From the NCBI GenBank assembly GCA_944383905.1, contig CALWRI010000001.1:87766-151765 (forward strand): a stretch of 64,000 nt of DNA. The letters are read 5' to 3'. The notes under the pieces were generated by a model. That model was not told where the DNA came from. It did no database searches and was given only the letters and a program-made list of their open reading frames with translations. The position numbers and the translations under genes are program-made. Positions within the stretch are counted from its first letter, which is position 1. Each line of letters begins with the position of its first letter. Below, one piece after another: positions 60,018 to 64,000 of this stretch. Source of the DNA: an uncultured Christensenellaceae bacterium (lineage in GTDB: Bacteria; Bacillota; Clostridia; Christensenellales; UBA3700).

Positions 60018-60104
60018 GATCTGACGCCCGTTTCAGATAAATGCGGTTGTCCGTATTACGATTTTAACAGTTTTATTTAAGTAACTAAAAAGGAGATCAA
60101 AGCC

Positions 60105-60764
60105 ATGACGTACCCGAGCAACCTTGAAAAAGTAGTATCCAAAAAATACGCCTTTCCCGCTTTTCTTTACGGCGTCGCAATGATTCTGACGATCATCGAG
60201 CTGTTTGTCAACTTCGGCTTGTCAAAATACTACCTGCAGTCTTCCCGAGCGATTTTGCTTGCCGTATGCATAGTACTTCTCGTCATTTTTGCCTTTATGC
60301 GCAAAAACGTAAACTTCTTTGACGTTACTGCGACCGCGCTACTGGCGATAGTGATAATCGCAGACTATTTTTGCATTATGTCTACGGACGCCCTTTACCG
60401 CGTACCGGGCAGACTGTCGACCGTGGTCGACGTGTATCCGTGCGGAGTCATAAGGTATTATCAGGTTTTTACGTCGTATGACGGTGCAACCCAAACTTTT
60501 TCCGATCACAGATTTGCTTTCAGTTTCCTCGGTCTGTTTGAAGGCGTTATGCTTGTTTGTATAGCAGTCAGCACCGCCCTCGAAAGAAAAAATCCGACAA
60601 AAGCGGAGGCAATAGACAGAGTAAACCGCAAAATAATGATAGCTCTGCTCATAATTGCCGCCGTCGTTGCAGTCACGTTTATTCTGATAAATTTTCTCTA
60701 TGCCGCGGACGTAAAATTCGATAAATATTCTCCGTTGTTCGTTCCCGAAGTCACACTACCGTGA
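60105..60764 (+). CDS. Integral membrane protein of unknown function
   Basis: 219 aa, AAGGAG 11 bases upstream of the ATG. About five membrane helices: FLYGVAMILTIIELFV, ILLAVCIVLLVIFAF, ATALLAIVIIADYF, FSFLGLFEGVMLVCIAVS and MIALLIIAAVVAVTFILI. A roughly 40-residue outer segment between helices three and four (TDALYRVPGRLSTVVDVYPC) contains one Cys. No transporter or enzyme motif is seen. It could share a transcript with the peptide precursor 87 bases upstream. Confidence 0.72.
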   Translation: MTYPSNLEKVVSKKYAFPAFLYGVAMILTIIELFVNFGLSKYYLQSSRAILLAVCIVLLVIFAFMRKNVNFFDVTATALLAIVIIADYFCIMSTDALYRVPGRLSTVVDVYPCGVIRYYQVFTSYDGATQTFSDHRFAFSFLGLFEGVMLVCIAVSTALERKNPTKAEAIDRVNRKIMIALLIIAAVVAVTFILINFLYAADVKFDKYSPLFVPEVTLP

Positions 60765-60780
60765 TCTGAAATTTGTCTTG

Positions 60781-60851
60781 CCGCGCATACAAACAGGTAC
60801 AGCCTTTCGGAGAGAACCGTTTCATTGCCGTATGCGCGGTTAAGGTTTTTT
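60781..60851 (+). terminator. Long-loop hairpin, possible terminator
   Basis: CCGCGCATAC (60781-60790) and GTATGCGCGG (60830-60839) are exact 10-base inverted copies with a 39-base loop, which itself contains CGG/CCG pairing. TTAAGGTTTTTT follows. It lies 17 bases beyond the membrane-protein stop. From here to 61011 I see only AT-rich sequence and no gene. Confidence 0.5.
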
Positions 60852-61011
60852 GAAACGCATATTGCCGCCCCTTTATCCCGTTTTTACAAATAAACGCGGA
60901 GAAAGTTTTGCGCGGCTTTTTACTTCATACACTTTTTGGACGAAAACGCGTATCAGGCGCCCTTTTTTTTTGCAAAATTTTTGACGTAAAAAATAATTTT
61001 CTCCTTCTGTG

Positions 61012-61040
61012 TTGCGCAATGCCCGCGCGTTTAGTATAAT
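61012..61040 (+). promoter_or_regulatory. Promoter of the 224-aa membrane protein gene (TTGCGC-17-TATAAT)
   Basis: TTGCGC (61012-61017) and TATAAT (61035-61040), 17 bases apart. The leader to the ATG at 61070 is about 23 nt and contains AAAGGGAAAAG. Confidence 0.7.
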
Positions 61041-61069
61041 CAATATATAACCGGAAAGGGAAAAGTTTT

Positions 61070-61744
61070 ATGACACAGGCAAACAAGAAAAAACTCATTC
61101 AGGCAATAATGATAATCGTTGCCGCAGGTCTCAACGTCTGGGGGCTGCTGTCTCTCGCGCAGACGACCGGCGCGGACGTCGGGCTTACCTACATAAGCAA
61201 CATATCCAATCTTATCGCCAGATACGTCATCGTCGTGATCACAATGGCGGCAGGCATTATGCTGATGTCCTCTGCGGCAGGCACTTTCAAAGGCAAGGTC
61301 AAAAACGTGTTTTCGATCGTCGTATGCGCTTACAGCACGATCCTGACGATCCCGCTTTTCCTGACCTTTATCCTGTGCTTCCCGATAGCGGCAGGCGGCA
61401 GTCTCCCCGCTTTTCTCGACGAAATGGTCAGAGACATCTGCCTCTCCTTCCAGGACATATTCGGCACTAGCGCATGGCAATATGTCATCTATGTGCTGGG
61501 CACGATAATGGGCGCGGTATTCCTTGCCGTGCCGATAATGTCGACATACTTTACCGTCAAAGATATCGACGTGGTCGCTCTGCTCAAATCCAAAATCGAG
61601 AAAAACATCGCCGAAGCGCAGGCGGAACAACCCTCGGAACAGAAAAAATTATACGCGAAAGACGACACCGACGCTCTCGCGGAAACGGATGAAGCCGAAA
61701 CCGATAAACCCGCAGAGGAAAACGACGAAGGAAAGCAAGAATAA
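61070..61744 (+). CDS. Four-helix membrane protein with a charged cytoplasmic tail
   Basis: 224 aa. Helices at about 10-30 (AIMIIVAAGLNVWGLLSL), 48-70 (YVIVVITMAAGIMLMSS), 80-110 (VFSIVVCAYSTILTIPLFLTFI) and 140-165 (YVIYVLGTIMGAVFLAVP). The last 45 residues are very acidic with alternating E, D, K and A (ALAETDEAETDKPAEEN), probably disordered and cytoplasmic. Function unknown. It forms a single-gene unit with its own promoter and terminator. Confidence 0.75.
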   Translation: MTQANKKKLIQAIMIIVAAGLNVWGLLSLAQTTGADVGLTYISNISNLIARYVIVVITMAAGIMLMSSAAGTFKGKVKNVFSIVVCAYSTILTIPLFLTFILCFPIAAGGSLPAFLDEMVRDICLSFQDIFGTSAWQYVIYVLGTIMGAVFLAVPIMSTYFTVKDIDVVALLKSKIEKNIAEAQAEQPSEQKKLYAKDDTDALAETDEAETDKPAEENDEGKQE

Positions 61745-61767
61745 AACAATTTTCGCAAAACGACAAG

Positions 61768-61788
61768 ACCGCCGAAAGGCGGTTTTTT
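61768..61788 (+). terminator. Terminator of the 224-aa membrane protein gene
   Basis: ACCGCC-GAAA-GGCGGT followed by TTTTT, a small GNRA-type hairpin terminator. Confidence 0.88.
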
Positions 61789-61850
61789 CTTGCGTTTTCG
61801 TGCGGCGCGGGGCAAAACGTACGATTAATTTTTGTCTCACTCAAACACTC

Positions 61851-61879
61851 TTGACTAATAACGCGCGATATTTTATCAT
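61851..61879 (+). promoter_or_regulatory. Promoter of the sigma/anti-sigma operon (TTGACT-17-TATCAT)
   Basis: TTGACT (61851-61856) and TATCAT (61874-61879) are 17 bases apart, resembling a sigma-A promoter. A hairpin ATATTTT/AAAATAT overlaps the -10. An ECF-type autoregulated promoter (AAC -35) is not obvious. Confidence 0.6.
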
Positions 61880-61935
61880 AAAAATATCGGAAACCGTTGG
61901 CAAAATTTCCGTTTGAATTGTTATAAAGGTGAAGA

Positions 61936-62469
61936 ATGTCAGACAAAGCGCTTGAAAAAGCCGTGCGCAAGCTCAAAGAGGGCGACAGCCGCGCGTTCGA
62001 TTATATCTACGACGTGACCTACAAGGTCGTGTTCTTCGTCGCCTTCCGCATACTCGGCAACAAGCACGCCGCGGAAGACGTCGTTCAGGACACATACATG
62101 AAAGCGGTCACGGGCATAAGCTCATACAACAGCGACAACTTCACCGCCTGGATAACCACGATCGCGAGAAACAACGCTCTGAACGAATACAACCGCGCCA
62201 AGCGCGCGACGGCAACCGACTTTTCGGCAGAAGGAGATTATCGCGAAGGCAATTTCTCGATGCCCGACGAAGACAGCTTCGGACTTATAGCTCTCGCAAA
62301 ACAGCTGCTTGACGAAACGGATTACAAAATAGTCGTGATGTGCGTGATAGCGGGATACAAAAGACGCGAGGCGGCAAAAGTTCTCGATATGCCGGTTTCG
62401 ACGGTGTCTTACAGACTCAAGCAATCCCTGAACACGCTTGCAAAACACGTCAAAGGAGGGTCGTTATGA
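61936..62469 (+). CDS. ECF-type RNA polymerase sigma factor
   Basis: 177 aa. Region 2 (about residues 18-85) shows FDYIYDVTYKVVFFVAFRIL, the DVVQDTYMKA polymerase-binding segment and FTAWITTIARNNALNEYNRA. Region 4 (about 118-172) has a helix-turn-helix GYKRREAAKVLDMPVSTVSYRLKQSL. It redirects RNA polymerase to a small regulon, presumably for envelope stress or polysaccharide sensing given its partner. The stop overlaps the anti-sigma start by four bases. Confidence 0.93.
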   Translation: MSDKALEKAVRKLKEGDSRAFDYIYDVTYKVVFFVAFRILGNKHAAEDVVQDTYMKAVTGISSYNSDNFTAWITTIARNNALNEYNRAKRATATDFSAEGDYREGNFSMPDEDSFGLIALAKQLLDETDYKIVVMCVIAGYKRREAAKVLDMPVSTVSYRLKQSLNTLAKHVKGGSL

Positions 62470-63692
62470 ACAGAATATCCAAAGATCTGAAAAAAGACGC
62501 AGAAAGACTGCTCCCCGACGAACAACTCAAGGAAGACCTCAGACACAGGCTCTTCCCCGCTCCCGAACCCAAACGCGCGAGATCGAAGAGAGGGTTTGCT
62601 TTCGCAATGTCCGCGATCGCCTGCGTACTTGTAGTTGTCGTCGCGTTGTCCGTGCTGTTTGCCATCCCGTCCGGAGACACTCCCCCAACACCCGTCGGAG
62701 ACGGTTCCGACACCCTCGTCCTGATTGACATCAATCCTTCGTTCGAGATTGTCGCGGATAAGGACGGATACGTCAAATCGGTAAAGGGAATCAACAGCGA
62801 CGCGATAATCGTACTGCTTGGGAAAAACTACAACGGCAATTCCGTATCGGATGTCTGCTTTGACATCGTATACAATTCGATAAAGCTCGGATATGTTAAT
62901 AACAAACACGGGCAGGTAAATATTTCAGCATTCAACGACGACGAAGCTATAAGCCGTCAGTATATAGAGCTGCTCACGGGCAACGTCAACGATCTCGTAA
63001 CGGCAAGCGGCGGCACGGTCGTGGCTACCGACGGCGAAGCGGCAAAGCAACAACTGATAAACGATATAATCGCGGCTTACGGCGACACAGCGGGGCTCGA
63101 CGAAAAGACGGTGCTCGAACTGCACCGTATCCTCAAACAGTACGACCCGACAAAGGAAAAAGAGCTTGATATGCTCGAAGAACTGTGGGAGGAAGAACTT
63201 GAAAAAGCCGGACTCGACGACGACACGATGGAAGACGCCCTCGACGAATGGAAGGAGCAATACCTCAAACCGCTCGGCGAAGAACTTGAAGACGAACTCG
63301 AATATTATATCGATATATACGAAATGAAACTCCTGAACGACGGAATGTCGGAACGCGAAGCGGAAGCGGCGGCAGAGGAAGAAGAATACCGTCTCACCGA
63401 TCTGGGCAGGCAGGACAGAACGGCTTTGAGAGCGTTTATCGACGAATGGTGGATAGAAGCGACAGACGAATTTTATCTGATAATCGAAAACAGGCTGCGC
63501 AAAGACGGCATTACCGACGAAGATATCTCTGCCGAAAAACAAAAAATCGCCTCTGCTCTTGACAAAAAAGACGGCGAGGACCGCAAAGAACTTATCGTCG
63601 AACTGATCGAAGGTTATTACGAAAACCTTATCGAACCGGACGAAGACGATTTCTGGGAAGAATTCCTTGAAGAATTGTTCGAAGACGCCTGA
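62466..63692 (+). CDS. RsgI-like membrane anti-sigma factor with a long acidic helical outer domain
   Basis: 408 aa. A short cytoplasmic N-terminus (residues 1-42), one membrane helix (about 44-67, FAMSAIACVLVVVVALSVLF), then an RsgI-middle-domain-like unit (about 80-190) opening VLIDINPSFEIVADKDGYVKS. From about 195 to the end the chain is very acidic and helical (LEELWEEELEKAG, EELEDELEYYIDIYEMKLL), likely coiled coil. In Clostridium thermocellum, RsgI proteins carry carbohydrate-binding domains in this place; here no such fold is seen. The 1-base TGATG overlap couples it to the following GNAT gene. Confidence 0.83.
   Translation: MNRISKDLKKDAERLLPDEQLKEDLRHRLFPAPEPKRARSKRGFAFAMSAIACVLVVVVALSVLFAIPSGDTPPTPVGDGSDTLVLIDINPSFEIVADKDGYVKSVKGINSDAIIVLLGKNYNGNSVSDVCFDIVYNSIKLGYVNNKHGQVNISAFNDDEAISRQYIELLTGNVNDLVTASGGTVVATDGEAAKQQLINDIIAAYGDTAGLDEKTVLELHRILKQYDPTKEKELDMLEELWEEELEKAGLDDDTMEDALDEWKEQYLKPLGEELEDELEYYIDIYEMKLLNDGMSEREAEAAAEEEEYRLTDLGRQDRTALRAFIDEWWIEATDEFYLIIENRLRKDGITDEDISAEKQKIASALDKKDGEDRKELIVELIEGYYENLIEPDEDDFWEEFLEELFEDA
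62902..62916 (-). repeat. Short interspersed repeat, copy 4 inside the anti-sigma gene
   Basis: The minus strand reads CCTGCCCGTGTTTGT, sharing 14 consecutive bases with the intergenic copy at 26840-26853. It encodes part of NNKHGQV in the anti-sigma protein. It could be a coincidence. Confidence 0.3.
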
Positions 63693-64000
63693 TGACTACG
63701 GACGAATTCAAAACGCAAAACGCACCGTATAAACTACGCGGATTTGTCTCCTCCGACACAGACGGGATTTTGCGCCTTTTCAGAAGCTCCGTATACTCGC
63801 TTTGCGCAAAAGACTACTCTCCCCGCCAACTCGAAGCATGGGCGTCTTGCGCGGACAAAGCGCGCTGGCAAGCGCAATTCTCCGCCCGTCACACGACGGT
63901 AGCGACGGCAGACGGGATTATAGTGGGCTTTTGCGACTGCGAAAACAACGGACACATCGACAGACTGTATGTCCTGCCGGGGTACGAGGGCAAAGGAATC
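63692..64000 (+). CDS. GNAT-family N-acetyltransferase, C-terminus outside the window
   Basis: The first 103 codons are visible. The chain begins MTTDEFKTQNAPYKLRGF; after the N-terminal strand and helix (DTDGILRLFRSSVYSLC, YSPRQLEAWA) it shows the GNAT strand order (TTVATADGIIVGFCDC, HIDRLYVLPGYEGKGI). The last part is the start of the acetyl-CoA loop. It resembles YafP/ElaA-like acetyltransferases. The ATG overlaps the previous stop by one base. Substrate unknown. Confidence 0.88.
   Translation, partial: MTTDEFKTQNAPYKLRGFVSSDTDGILRLFRSSVYSLCAKDYSPRQLEAWASCADKARWQAQFSARHTTVATADGIIVGFCDCENNGHIDRLYVLPGYEGKGI

Overview
The window reads as a chromosome segment of an anaerobic, fermentative Clostridia-like Bacillota. 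The evidence is the replication pair DnaD/DnaI, RicT, Rex, GreA, the NAD-linked PyrK/PyrD dihydroorotate dehydrogenase, an electron-bifurcating [FeFe]-hydrogenase (HydABC), an 8Fe ferredoxin, and sigma-A promoters with 17-bp spacers. No respiratory genes are seen. No phage, insertion sequence or CRISPR array was found. The genus cannot be named from sequence alone.

Layout. 1-2.6 kb: a partial SPFH protein, an exported M1-type metallopeptidase and a 38-residue Cys-rich protein. 3-14.4 kb, all minus strand: a long collinear run pyrB-pyrC-pyrF-pyrK-pyrD-pyrE (de novo UMP synthesis), then purine nucleoside phosphorylase, an amidohydrolase/deaminase, a membrane-anchored unknown, an ABC-F ATPase, an Lrp regulator and an aminotransferase. 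Many junctions are 4-base ATGA overlaps. 14.5-21.3 kb, minus: ferredoxin, then rex-greA-lysS-yaaO-like-tmk-holB-ricT, mixing redox control, translation and replication. 21.4-24.3 kb: an apparently leaderless 85-aa gene, then an ABC exporter with a lipoprotein. 24.4-26.9 kb: dnaD-dnaI. 27.2-31.6 kb: tRNA-Glu, a TerB-like protein, two tandem GH43-like proteins and an Old Yellow Enzyme homologue.

31.7-37.3 kb holds one 1885-residue protein with DUF4011, SF1 helicase and Vsr/MTES-nuclease-like domains (Hhe-type defence candidate). A beta-helix lipoprotein follows. 39.2-52.7 kb is a surface-polysaccharide operon read leftward from one strong promoter: DegT aminotransferase, phosphoglycosyl transferase, glycosyltransferases, three polysaccharide pyruvyl transferases, two FrhB-like iron-sulfur proteins, a Wzy-type polymerase and a Wzx flippase. 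Its downstream part is AT-richer and ends against a tagD gene that has lost its 5' half, which suggests cassette replacement.

52.8-55.4 kb: small exported or membrane proteins, tRNA-Thr, and a two-HTH regulator facing a 63-aa gene across a perfect inverted repeat. 55.5-59.7 kb: hydCBA. 59.8-64 kb: a small exported peptide, two membrane proteins, an ECF sigma factor with an RsgI-like membrane anti-sigma factor, and a partial GNAT acetyltransferase.

The genes best described as one working unit are the pyr operon (UMP from carbamoyl phosphate and aspartate), hydCBA with ferredoxin and Rex (NADH/ferredoxin/H2 balance), and the polysaccharide operon. The strongest leads for new biology are the FrhB/pyruvyl-transferase pairs, the helicase-nuclease giant, the XRE/63-aa switch and several very small genes.
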